From positions 1-59,262 of the forward strand of contig JADGBN010000004.1 in the NCBI GenBank assembly GCA_015231435.1: DNA of 59,262 nt. The letters run 5' to 3'. The notes under the pieces are model-generated. The model saw nothing but the letters and a program-made list of their open reading frames with translations. It ran no database searches and was not told the origin of the DNA. Shown here one piece after another: positions 1-7,149 of this stretch (its first letter is position 1; the number at the start of each line of letters is the position of its first letter). The stretch is from Gammaproteobacteria bacterium. GTDB lineage: Bacteria > Pseudomonadota > Gammaproteobacteria > Thiohalomonadales > Thiohalomonadaceae. The translations under genes were made by a program, and so were the position numbers.

Positions 1-1
1 T

Positions 2-178
2 ACCCCGTTGCTCTTTCCCATCATTATGACGGTGCTTGGCCTGCTCACCGGCATGGTACAGGCCTACATCTTCTTCATCCTCGCCACGGTCTATATCGCC
101 GCCGCCACGCAAATCACCAAGCCTATACCCAAAATCATTGGAAATGATGGAAGGCGGCAAAGTCGCGAATCCCCATGA
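2..178 (+). CDS. atpB: 3' end of an AtpB-like gene (F0 ATP synthase subunit a), C-terminus read into a repeat
   Basis: The 5' part lies outside the window; 58 codons remain, ending at TGA 176-178. The visible protein is hydrophobic, with a run like LLTGMVQAYIFFILATVY that resembles the last membrane helix of ATP synthase subunit a, which carries the conserved Q-A pair next to the c-ring. The ORF continues through position 124 into palindromic repeat copy A, so the last 17-18 residues (from IPKIIGND on) and the stop codon come from the repeat. No atpE-like gene follows, unlike the usual atpB-atpE order. It could be an intact alternative-type subunit with an extended tail, or a fragment left by a rearrangement. 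The family call rests on one helix only. Confidence 0.5.
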   Translation, partial: TPLLFPIIMTVLGLLTGMVQAYIFFILATVYIAAATQITKPIPKIIGNDGRRQSRESP

Positions 179-272
179 GCTTAGTAAACCTAAGTGATTG
201 GGGTGAGCGACTGAAGCGTGCGCAGCCTGCCTTTGGTGCAACGAACCACCGTTTTCAAGGATGACGGGTATA
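124..272. repeat. Palindromic repeat family, copy A (149 bp, full length)
   Basis: The element begins TATACCC (124-130) and ends GGGTATA (266-272), so its termini are inverted. In the centre is a hairpin: CCCCA 171-175 with TGGGG 199-203, and CTTAG 180-184 with CTAAG 190-194. AGTCGC/GCGACT arms flank this hairpin. The first 105 bases (124-228) are identical to copy C at 48949-49053; copy B is at 17274-17412 and a rearranged copy at 35824-35880. No ORF or transposase lies inside, so it behaves like a small non-autonomous element. Confidence 0.9.
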
Positions 273-311
273 TACCCAATATTATTGGAATATGCAGGTA
301 GAGAGGGTATA
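271..311. repeat. 41-bp internally deleted derivative of the palindromic repeat
   Basis: Directly after copy A, sharing its terminal TA, a second TATACCC (271-277) starts, followed by an AATATTATTGGAA segment like the left arm of the other copies. It closes with GGGTATA at 305-311. The middle of the element is missing. The join forms a GGGTATATACCC palindrome at 266-277. Confidence 0.6.
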
Positions 312-391
312 CACCCCTCAGAAAACTACTTCTGTGCGCTAACGAACACCTGATGACAGGGTAGGCACGGGGTAGGCACAAGGAAAAAGCG

Positions 392-1096
392 TTAACCGCA
401 CTTTGAGTCACCGCAGCTCAGACAGGTTAAACAACCATCCATCTGAATAACCGCTTTGGTATGGCACTTATTGCAGAGTTGCGCCGTGTCGGGAAAATCG
501 TTGGGATCTTTACTCTCTGCCTCTTTAACCGTCGCCTCATACTGGGCACGTTTTTCGTTAATCAGTTTGCGCTGATGCTCATCCAGCCCCTCATCCTTTA
601 ACAGGCCAATCAGCCGCAGGTGTGACTCAATCGCATCGCCAATCTCTGCCACCAGCGAGGGCATATATTTACCGCCGCGCTTAAAGTAACCGCCACGGGG
701 ATCAAAGACGGAGCGCATCTCCTCGACCAAAAAGGTGATATCGCCGCCTTTACGAAAGACTGCTGAAAGAATTCGGGTAAGTGCCACTATCCACTGAAAG
801 TGATCCATATTCTTTGAGTTAATAAAGATCTCAAAGGGACGGCGCAGCTCATGAGCACTGCCGGGATTGAGAATAATGTCATTAATCGTGACATAGAGGG
901 CGTGCTCCGAGAGCGGTGTTTTCACCTTATAGGTCGAACCCAGCAACATCTCTGGGCGCTCCATCGCCTCGGTAAGATGCATAATGTGACTACTTTCTAC
1001 CGCGACCGCTGCCGTGTCGCTCCCGCCGCCGATGCTGGCACTCTCGGGCTTGAGTACCTCGTAAGCGACAATCGGTTGTGCTATTTTAATCGCCAT
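392..1096 (-). CDS. nrdJb: Class II ribonucleotide reductase, small C-terminal component NrdJb
   Basis: This 234-aa protein matches the separate C-terminal part of B12-dependent ribonucleotide reductase found in pseudomonads (NrdJb, about 230 aa). Residues about 85-160 resemble the TSCPD domain. The extreme C-terminus carries a cysteine cluster (CNKC, CLTC and CGDSKC), probably the redox relay that re-reduces the active site of NrdJa or a metal site. The ATG follows AGGAAAT. It begins 9 bases after the nrdJa stop, so the two are surely co-transcribed and probably translated together. Its stop lies about 80 bases from the repeats at 124-311. The role as an essential partner of NrdJa is from the Pseudomonas system. 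Confidence 0.88.
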   Translation of the reverse strand: MAIKIAQPIVAYEVLKPESASIGGGSDTAAVAVESSHIMHLTEAMERPEMLLGSTYKVKTPLSEHALYVTINDIILNPGSAHELRRPFEIFINSKNMDHFQWIVALTRILSAVFRKGGDITFLVEEMRSVFDPRGGYFKRGGKYMPSLVAEIGDAIESHLRLIGLLKDEGLDEHQRKLINEKRAQYEATVKEAESKDPNDFPDTAQLCNKCHTKAVIQMDGCLTCLSCGDSKCG

Positions 1097-1105
1097 GATT
1101 ATTTC

Positions 1106-3280
1106 CTATAACTTACCGTAGTAGCCCTCTTTAAGGGCATCGTAAAGGTTGGCGGCGCTATGGATTTCGCCATCATACTCAATATCATCACCGCCTTTGG
1201 CTTCAACAAAACTGCCGTCAGCCAGCTCAAAGCGATAGGTCGTGTTCTCTAAATCCTGCTGTTTCACCAGTACGCCGGAGAAGACTTCCGGATTAAAACG
1301 GAAAGTGGTACACCCCTTTAACCCCTGGTCATAGGCATAAAGATAGATATTCTTAAACTGCTCGTAGGGGTAGTCGGTCGGGATATTGGCTGTTTTAGAG
1401 ATCGATGAGTCAATCCAGCGCTGCGCGGCTGCCTGAATATCGACATGCTGCGTCGGACTGAGACTGTCGGCGGTGATAAAGTAGTCCGGCAACTGCTGTG
1501 CCGGATTCGTTGAATCGGGCTTGGCCTCTGGATTGATTAGGTGGCGATAGGCGAGAAGTTCATAAGAGAAGACATCGACCTTCTCTTTACTCTTGCGCCC
1601 TTCACGAATGATGTTACGCGCATAGTGATGCGCAAAACTCGGCTCAATACCGTTGCTGGCGTTATTCGCCAGAGAGAGGGCAATGGTACCGGTGGGAGCA
1701 ATCGAACTATGGTGGGTAAAGCGTGCGCCGCGTTCAGCCAGCGCCGCAACCAGATCGGGCTCGATAGCGGCTATCTGTTGCATATAACGGCTGTAACGCG
1801 CATGCAGCAGGCTCCCCTTTACCTTGTCGCCAATTTTATAGCCATCTGAGAGAAGTTCAGGGCGTTTACGCAGCAGTTCGCCGGTAATAGTGAACTCCTC
1901 CACCATAATCGGTGCTGGCCCCTTCTCATCAGAGAGCGCCAGCGCGGTACGCCACCCCTCCAGAGCGAGTTCACGCGTAACGCTTTCAGTAAACTCCAAT
2001 GACGCTGCATCACCATACTTCATACAGAGCATGGTTAGGGTTGAACCTAAACCAAGATAACCCATGCCATGACGCCGCTTGGTGATAATTTCGTGGCGCT
2101 GCTGCGGTAACGGTAGTCCGTTAATATCCACCACGTTATCCAGCATACGGGTAAAAATAGCGACGGTTTGACGAAACTGCGGCCAATCAAAGGCCGCTTC
2201 CGAGGTAAAGGGGTTACTGACAAAACGGGTAAGATTTATCGACCCAAGCAGGCAGGCTCCATACTCTGGCAGTCCCTGCTCGCCACAGGGGTTGGTGGCG
2301 CGAATATTCTCGCAAAACCAGTTATTATTCATCTCATTATATTGATCAATCAGAATAAAACCGGGTTCGGCATAGTCGTAGGTTGAAGCCATAATCATGT
2401 CCCATAAGCGACGGGCACGCACAACTTTATAGATACGGCAAGCGACCAGGCCACTCTCGTTGGTGATATAGCCCCCCTTGGTTGGCCACTCACGCCAGAT
2501 AACCTGACTGCGATCATCCAGATCACACTTGTCGAGCGCTAACTCTTTTTCTGAAATAGGGAAAGCCAGCGACCAGTCACTATCATTTTTGACACACTCC
2601 ATAAACTCACGGGTGACCAGCAGCGACAAATTAAACTGGCGCAGCCGCCCATCCTCACGCTTGGCACGAATAAAATCCATCACATCCGGATGACCGACAT
2701 CAAACGTGGCCATCTGCGCACCGCGCCGACCACCCGCCGAAGAGACGGTAAAACACATCTTGTCGTAAATATCCATAAACGACAGCGGCCCCGAAGTATA
2801 GGCACCAGCGCCAGCAACAAAGGCACCCTTGGGGCGCAACGTACTGAACTCATAACCGATGCCGCAACCCGCCTTAAGGGTCAGACCCGCCTCATGAACC
2901 CGCTGCAAAATATTATCCATCGAATCTTCAATCGTGCCGGAGACCGTGCAGTTAATCGTTGAGGTTGCCGGTTTATAGGAGAGTGCCCCAGCATTGGAGA
3001 CAATGCGCCCCGCTGGAATCGCGCCATGACGCAACGCCCAGAGAAACTGATGATACCAGTGCTCCTGCTTCTCTGGAGTGGTCTCCACCTCGGCAATGGC
3101 ACGGGCGATACGCTGATAACTCTCATCCATCGAGTTATCAATAATCTCGCCACCCTTGGTTTTTAAGCGGTATTTTTTATCCCAGATATCGTGGGAAGTC
3201 TCCTGGAAGGGGATCTCCGCAGCACGTTTATCAGCGGCATCCATGCCTGCGGCGGGGGACTGAAAGTGGGGACTGTTCAC
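1106..3280 (-). CDS. nrdJa: Adenosylcobalamin-dependent ribonucleotide reductase, catalytic component NrdJa
   Basis: This subunit reduces ribonucleotides to deoxyribonucleotides using adenosylcobalamin, with or without oxygen. It shows the class II/I hallmarks: TINCTV near residue 107 (first active-site cysteine), AGCGIGYEF, the radical-site segment NPCGEQ followed by GACLLGSINL, and APTGTIAL near the C-terminal third. I place the start at GTG 3280: AGGAG at 3286-3290 sits 5 bases upstream. The frame remains open 10 codons further to a GTG with a poorer site. Length is then 724 aa, as for the large subunit of the split pseudomonad enzyme. It forms an operon with nrdJb. Confidence 0.93.
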   Translation of the reverse strand: MNSPHFQSPAAGMDAADKRAAEIPFQETSHDIWDKKYRLKTKGGEIIDNSMDESYQRIARAIAEVETTPEKQEHWYHQFLWALRHGAIPAGRIVSNAGALSYKPATSTINCTVSGTIEDSMDNILQRVHEAGLTLKAGCGIGYEFSTLRPKGAFVAGAGAYTSGPLSFMDIYDKMCFTVSSAGGRRGAQMATFDVGHPDVMDFIRAKREDGRLRQFNLSLLVTREFMECVKNDSDWSLAFPISEKELALDKCDLDDRSQVIWREWPTKGGYITNESGLVACRIYKVVRARRLWDMIMASTYDYAEPGFILIDQYNEMNNNWFCENIRATNPCGEQGLPEYGACLLGSINLTRFVSNPFTSEAAFDWPQFRQTVAIFTRMLDNVVDINGLPLPQQRHEIITKRRHGMGYLGLGSTLTMLCMKYGDAASLEFTESVTRELALEGWRTALALSDEKGPAPIMVEEFTITGELLRKRPELLSDGYKIGDKVKGSLLHARYSRYMQQIAAIEPDLVAALAERGARFTHHSSIAPTGTIALSLANNASNGIEPSFAHHYARNIIREGRKSKEKVDVFSYELLAYRHLINPEAKPDSTNPAQQLPDYFITADSLSPTQHVDIQAAAQRWIDSSISKTANIPTDYPYEQFKNIYLYAYDQGLKGCTTFRFNPEVFSGVLVKQQDLENTTYRFELADGSFVEAKGGDDIEYDGEIHSAANLYDALKEGYYGKL

Positions 3281-3396
3281 AGCAACTCCTGAAAATTCAC
3301 TTGACAACACACACCTGCAATATAGCGGTGATGTGCGATAAATAACTACAGGTAGTGGCTATCTTGTTATTAGACCACTAGATGTAGGGGGTGCGC

Positions 3397-3425
3397 AGGT
3401 TATCGTCAGGAGGCACTGCTGTCAA
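3397..3425 (-). promoter_or_regulatory. Candidate sigma70 promoter for nrdJab
   Basis: On the minus strand a perfect TTGACA (3425-3420) is followed after 17 bases by TAACCT (3402-3397), a weak -10. It would give a leader of about 110 bases before nrdJa. A second TTGACAGC lies upstream near 3518. Consensus matching only. Confidence 0.33.
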
Positions 3426-3586
3426 TGATAATCTTCGGGCCCGCAAGCGTAGAGCGTACGCAAGAGTCCGAAAACAGCCGTAATGGGTTAAACGCGCGCC
3501 GTTAGCAACGCTGTCAATGCAAATTGCTGGGGAAGTGCGGGCGGCGGCTTCTCTACCGCCGCCCATCAACCTAAAAACCTCTTTCC

Positions 3587-3717
3587 GGCCACGAAATTCA
3601 CGAAAGAGACAAAACAGATCAACATCTTATAGATTTTGTCTCATTCACCCAGCGGGTGATCTCTGTCCATCGATTAACTCTTTGAATCTTTTCGAGCTTT
3701 TCGTGCCTTTCGTGGCC
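3587..3717. repeat. 131-bp inverted-repeat element with GGCCACGAAA termini
   Basis: The left end GGCCACGAAATTCACGAAAG (3587-3606) matches the reverse complement of the right end (3698-3717) at 17 of 20 bases. Inside are two further dyads: GAGACAAAA with TTTTGTCTC, and TCACCC with GGGTGA. It has no coding potential. The nested-hairpin build suggests a small mobile or structured repeat. I see only one copy in this window. Confidence 0.7.
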
Positions 3718-3802
3718 AACTGGGCTTTCCAGGATCAAGTAGGTTTCATGCGCCCGCTGTTAACCGTAACGGGCGTTACCTTTTACCGCAACGTGCTGTT
3801 GG

Positions 3803-4192
3803 CTAAAACTCGCCGGTTGCGCCTGCCACCATAATATCGAGCATCTGCTGGTTGACCTTAATCGCGGTATCGACCACCTCTTGTGGCATTAACTCGCTAT
3901 TTATCAGCATATCAAGGTTAAGCATCATGAGCTGCATTTCGCCGTTTTTGTCTTCCACCAGCGAGATACGGCAGGGCATATAGCTGGAGAAGATGGGATT
4001 AGCCAAGATCATGGTGCGGGCATCCATCGGATCGCAAAACTGCAGGATCGTCAGATAGGGGGTTTTTACGCCGCGCGCCTCCAGCTCTTTGGAGACATAC
4101 TGCTGTCCAACCAGTTTTAGATTAAGCGCAACCGCTTTGGAGAGCATCGCATCGACGGCATCCTGTGCGGAGATCCCCTCTTTAAGACTCAT
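3803..4192 (-). CDS. DUF302 domain protein
   Basis: 129 aa covering a DUF302 fold, with the family's LQFCDP segment and NPxFSxYMPCRISLVED segment. The function of DUF302 is unknown; these proteins often sit beside respiratory or sulfur genes. No ribosome-binding site precedes the ATG at 4192. The frame is open upstream for 19 codons, back to the stop of the cytochrome gene, with GAGG before a possible ATT start. So either the true start is a rare codon in that stretch, or translation depends on the cytochrome gene, or a fusion has been split (see findings). No signal peptide is visible in the annotated part. It is last in a minus-strand set with the cytochrome and the 130-aa protein. Confidence 0.7.
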   Translation of the reverse strand: MSLKEGISAQDAVDAMLSKAVALNLKLVGQQYVSKELEARGVKTPYLTILQFCDPMDARTMILANPIFSSYMPCRISLVEDKNGEMQLMMLNLDMLINSELMPQEVVDTAIKVNQQMLDIMVAGATGEF

Positions 4193-4249
4193 CTGTGCAA
4201 CCGTCTGGGTGATATCGGTAATATGCAGACCCTCTTTTTTAGCAACCGG

Positions 4250-4942
4250 TTAGGCATTCGCCTGCATCACATTGGTCATGCGTGGTCGCATCGGTGGCAG
4301 CATTGGGGGACGGAACATATCGCCAGGAACCACTAATTTATCATCGAGGGTTGAGATAAAGGCAACGGTGTTAAGGATCTGTTGGTCACTGTAGGCTTTA
4401 AAGGTCTCATCTTCGGGATCATTATCGTGATTACGCAGTTTTGCCTGAAAAAGCTTAATCGTTGAGAAGATATACTCGCCATGCTGTCCTGTCAGGGGTG
4501 GTGCCTCTTTATTGGGTTTGCCACGACCATCGCGCCCATGACAATCCTTGCACTCATCCATAAAGATCGTCTCGCCGACAGCCAGATCGCTGCCCATAGA
4601 GATCGGTCGCACATCAAAGCGTGCATCGCGGGTGAGATCTAGCATATTCAGGTAGGCGGCGATATCTTCAATATCGTTGTTACTCATATTGGCAAGACCG
4701 GTGGTCTCCATCATCGTTGGATTGCGCCGCACGCCGCTACGGTAATCCTCCATCGCCTTAATCAGATACTCCCGTGGCAACCCCGCCAGACGCGGTGAGA
4801 GGCGGCCTTTGGCACCCTGAGCAAACGCCCCGTGACAGAGCGCGCAATTGCGGTTAATCCGTTCGCCATTGGCCAAATCAGCAGCCGTAGCCAGCAGCGG
4901 TGTCAGCAGCAGTGCTGCCGCCAGTAAAACTATTTTTTTCAT
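4250..4942 (-). CDS. Dihaem cytochrome c, c4-like, periplasmic
   Basis: 230 aa with a Sec signal peptide (MKK, a leucine/alanine core, ATAAD cleavage region) and two CXXCH haem sites: CALCH about residue 36 and CKDCH about residue 131. Each is followed by a class I cytochrome domain with possible Met ligands (NPTMMET and the C-terminal methionines). This resembles cytochrome c4, which passes electrons to terminal oxidases. The ATG at 4942 is chosen because GGAGA lies 6 bases upstream; the frame is open 12 codons further. The Met/Pro-rich C-terminus (about 20 residues, RPPMLPPMRP) is unusual for c4. It lies between the 130-aa protein and the DUF302 gene and may serve the sulfur-oxidation chain (inference). 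Confidence 0.85.
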   Translation of the reverse strand: MKKIVLLAAALLLTPLLATAADLANGERINRNCALCHGAFAQGAKGRLSPRLAGLPREYLIKAMEDYRSGVRRNPTMMETTGLANMSNNDIEDIAAYLNMLDLTRDARFDVRPISMGSDLAVGETIFMDECKDCHGRDGRGKPNKEAPPLTGQHGEYIFSTIKLFQAKLRNHDNDPEDETFKAYSDQQILNTVAFISTLDDKLVVPGDMFRPPMLPPMRPRMTNVMQANA

Positions 4943-4980
4943 ATCTGTTCTCCGTATCAGATAAAATTTATTAATCAATG

Positions 4981-5373
4981 TTAGTCGTAATTAAGTTCTG
5001 CAACTATCCGGTTGAGTTGTCCCTGCGGCCCCTCGTCACCCTGGGTTGAAACAGCAGCCGCATCATCGCGTGCCTGTTGCTGCCGGCGTTCAATATAGGT
5101 TGTGGTGCAGTGTGCCACGGCAAGCTTTAACTGCTCTAGTGCCGGCGCTATCTCAGCCATATCACGCACATAGGTTTCAATAAACGTCCCCTGACGTTTA
5201 TCAAGCCGTACCGATGGATTCAGATTGGTGGTTTGATGCGAAAAAAGCTCACACCAATCCCCCGGCGCCTGATGCGACAAGCGAAAACAGATATCAATGT
5301 AAGGCTCTTTACGCAGCCGTGGCGGCCGTGATTCGTCAATACCAACTATCTTTATATCACTTATGCCTTCCAT
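4981..5373 (-). CDS. Hypothetical protein, 130 aa, in the sulfur region
   Basis: I do not recognise this protein. It starts MEGISDIKIVGIDESRPPR; GGGAGAG lies 7 bases before ATG 5373, so the start is well supported. It has a mixed first half (residues 1-60, with PYIDICFRLS and GDWCELF) that may be a small beta domain, then a charged, probably helical part rich in Gln, Arg and Ala. There is no signal peptide or membrane segment, so it is probably cytoplasmic. It is 38 bases upstream of the cytochrome start and downstream of the sat terminator, so it leads a three-gene set with the cytochrome and DUF302 genes. Confidence 0.7.
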   Translation of the reverse strand: MEGISDIKIVGIDESRPPRLRKEPYIDICFRLSHQAPGDWCELFSHQTTNLNPSVRLDKRQGTFIETYVRDMAEIAPALEQLKLAVAHCTTTYIERRQQQARDDAAAVSTQGDEGPQGQLNRIVAELNYD

Positions 5374-5468
5374 TCTTTCGCTCTCCCTGTGGAGGTTATC
5401 GTACACCGTGATACATCAGGCGGGATGATTTACCGCACTGCCTGAACAACACCCCAGTAACGTAGCAT

Positions 5469-5497
5469 AAAAAAGGCACCCTGAGGTGCCTTTTTTT
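5469..5497 (-). terminator. Rho-independent terminator of sat
   Basis: A GGCACC-CTGA-GGTGCC stem-loop (5475-5490) is flanked by A6 on the left and T7 on the right, so it can work in both directions. It sits about 20 bases downstream of the sat stop and separates sat from the following minus-strand genes. Confidence 0.9.
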
Positions 5498-5518
5498 GAT
5501 ACAAGTCAAGCAGCCGAA

Positions 5519-6706
5519 CTAGTTAAGACTTTGATAGTAGTTAATCAAAATCTGGGCAACTTCTGGACGTGAAAACTCTTTGGGCGGCGCGATACCGTTA
5601 CCAAGCATTTCACGCACTTTAGTTCCGGAGAGCAGCACGAAATCCTCTTTCTGATGATCTTCGGCTTCACACATCATCACCACCCGATCAAGTTTTTTCG
5701 ACCAAGCGGTATGGTCGGCACGGAAGATTTCAATCTCCATGGCGCCTTGTGGTACTTCGTCATCAAAAATGGTTTGCGCATCAAAGGCGCCGTAATAGTC
5801 ACCGACACCGGCATGATCGCGACCGATAATAAAGTGAGTCGCGCCCATGTTCTGGCGGAAATAGGCGTGCAGTACCGCCTCGCGTGGCCCGGCATAGAGC
5901 ATATCAAAGCCGTAACCGGTCACCATGGCGCTGTTAGGTGGGAAGTAGAGCTCGACCATTTTACGAATCGCCGCATCACGCACCGGAGCGGGGATGTCAC
6001 CCTCTTTAAGCTTGCCAAGCAACATGTGTATCACTAAGCCATCACAGCCGAGACGATCCATCGCCATGTGGCAGAGCTCTTCATGGGCAAGGTGCATCGG
6101 ATTACGGGTCTGGAAGGCAACCACTTTTTTCCAGCCGCGCTCCTGAATTTCGTTACGAATCTCAACTGCGGTACGGAAGGTGTCGGGGAAATCATCCTGG
6201 AAGTAGCTAAAGTGCAGCACAGAGATCGCGCCGGAGACCGCAACACGTCCCTGTCCGTTAAAGGCGGCAACGCCAGGATGCGCCTTATCTTCGGTGCGAT
6301 AGACCTTTTGCGTCATCACCTGCATCTGCGCATCAGTAACGGTTTCGATTGCGTCAACATCCATAATCGCCAACACCGGGTTACCCGCCATATTGGGGTC
6401 ACGCAGGGCGATACGCTGCTGCCCAGTAATGGCAGTCGCATCGGGCAGCAAGCAGAGCACCGGAACCGGGAAGAAGGAGCCGTCAGTTAAGGTCATCCGC
6501 TCGGCGGCACCCATCGCATCGGCAACACTCATAAACCCTTTCAGGGGGTTGAAGTAGCCAGCACCCATCATCACTGCATTACCTGCCGCCTGTGAGCTAA
6601 TGACCACAGAGGGGAGTGTTTCCGCCTCCTGCATCAGACGGTGGTGTTCTTGTTGATCGTAGACAAAGCGGGGTTGTAGTTCGTCTGAACCGATTGGTTT
6701 TATCAC
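5519..6706 (-). CDS. sat: Sulfate adenylyltransferase (dissimilatory ATP sulfurylase)
   Basis: Sat interconverts APS plus pyrophosphate with ATP plus sulfate. In sulfur oxidisers it runs towards ATP and sulfate, after AprBA has made APS. The 395-aa homomeric form has the active-site motif QTRNPMHLAHE (residues 199-209) and GRDHAG near 295. I place the start at GTG 6706 (MIKPIGSDEL), with AGGAG 10 bases upstream; the upstream open extension lacks family similarity. It is divergent from aprBA across 443 bases and followed by a strong terminator. No APS-kinase domain is fused. Confidence 0.95.
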   Translation of the reverse strand: MIKPIGSDELQPRFVYDQQEHHRLMQEAETLPSVVISSQAAGNAVMMGAGYFNPLKGFMSVADAMGAAERMTLTDGSFFPVPVLCLLPDATAITGQQRIALRDPNMAGNPVLAIMDVDAIETVTDAQMQVMTQKVYRTEDKAHPGVAAFNGQGRVAVSGAISVLHFSYFQDDFPDTFRTAVEIRNEIQERGWKKVVAFQTRNPMHLAHEELCHMAMDRLGCDGLVIHMLLGKLKEGDIPAPVRDAAIRKMVELYFPPNSAMVTGYGFDMLYAGPREAVLHAYFRQNMGATHFIIGRDHAGVGDYYGAFDAQTIFDDEVPQGAMEIEIFRADHTAWSKKLDRVVMMCEAEDHQKEDFVLLSGTKVREMLGNGIAPPKEFSRPEVAQILINYYQSLN

Positions 6707-7149
6707 AGTAGAGGATCTCCTGTTGTTATCAAGGTGGAAAAAAGCGACCACGACAGTTCTTTGCCATGACCATCGCAAAACAGGGAGACTATACCTCAGC
6801 TGTCGCCGCCACGGTAATAGGCAGCTGTTATGGGGGTATTAGTAAATTCCCAAATAAGGGCAATTTATGATAAGGGTATAAAGATAAGTGCAGGGAAAGA
6901 GCGGCTCCCTATAAATTACACTTATAGCAACTAAAGATAGTTCTGGTTGGAGTTGGGACAAGAAATCGCTATGGTAGCGCCTCCCCATGGGTCGAGTGCT
7001 TGATGCCAGTGACCTGCCTGCTTTTTGCAGGGCGTTGGCAAGTCGAAATTGTTCCGTTTGCGCAGACTACAAACTGATTTTCGCAGTGCCACAAAAAGGT
7101 CTTACCATGGCGGTTAGACTGCAGTTAATAAACCAACCAGGAGCGAAAT
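6707..7149. other. 443-bp divergent regulatory region between sat and aprBA
   Basis: No gene is supported here. Weak promoter candidates: for sat, TATAGT (minus, 6793-6788) 18 bases from TTACCG (6817-6812); for aprB, TTGGAG 6947-6952, 17 bases, TATGGT 6970-6975. Between them lies an interrupted dyad, ATAAGTG 6884-6890 with CACTTAT 6919-6925 and inside it AGGGA 6892-6896 with TCCCT 6906-6910. A small CCTGC/GCAGG hairpin lies near 7015-7030. The dyad is well placed to bind a regulator of both units, which is inference. Confidence 0.45.
6947..6975 (+). promoter_or_regulatory. Weak promoter candidate for aprBA
   Basis: TTGGAG and TATGGT are 17 bases apart, matching 3 of 6 and 4 of 6 consensus bases, with a leader of about 165 bases before aprB. 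The spacing is ideal but the hexamers are poor. Confidence 0.25.

Larger units (their letters stand above)
3281..3802. other. 522-bp intergenic region between nrdJa and the DUF302 gene
   Basis: No convincing gene was found on either strand. The region contains the probable nrdJab promoter, a 9-bp GC hairpin (GGGCGGCGG 3539-3547 with CCGCCGCCC 3556-3564), a 131-bp inverted-repeat element (3587-3717) and a weak hairpin downstream of the DUF302 gene (CGCCCG 3751-3756 with CGGGCG 3770-3775). Neither hairpin has a T tract on the minus strand, so they are not clear rho-independent terminators. Confidence 0.6.

Noticed and set aside
124-311. CRISPR array
   Set aside because: The repeats are widely dispersed or directly joined, with no series of equal-length repeats and unique spacers.
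3281-3580. Cobalamin riboswitch upstream of nrdJab
   Set aside because: On the minus strand I found no convincing B12 box or the conserved core arrangement; only a GCCACTA fragment. NrdR boxes were also looked for and not convincingly found.
7020-7060. Sigma54 promoter upstream of aprB
   Set aside because: A TTGGCA with a later TTG is present, but the -12 element and the spacing do not fit the consensus.
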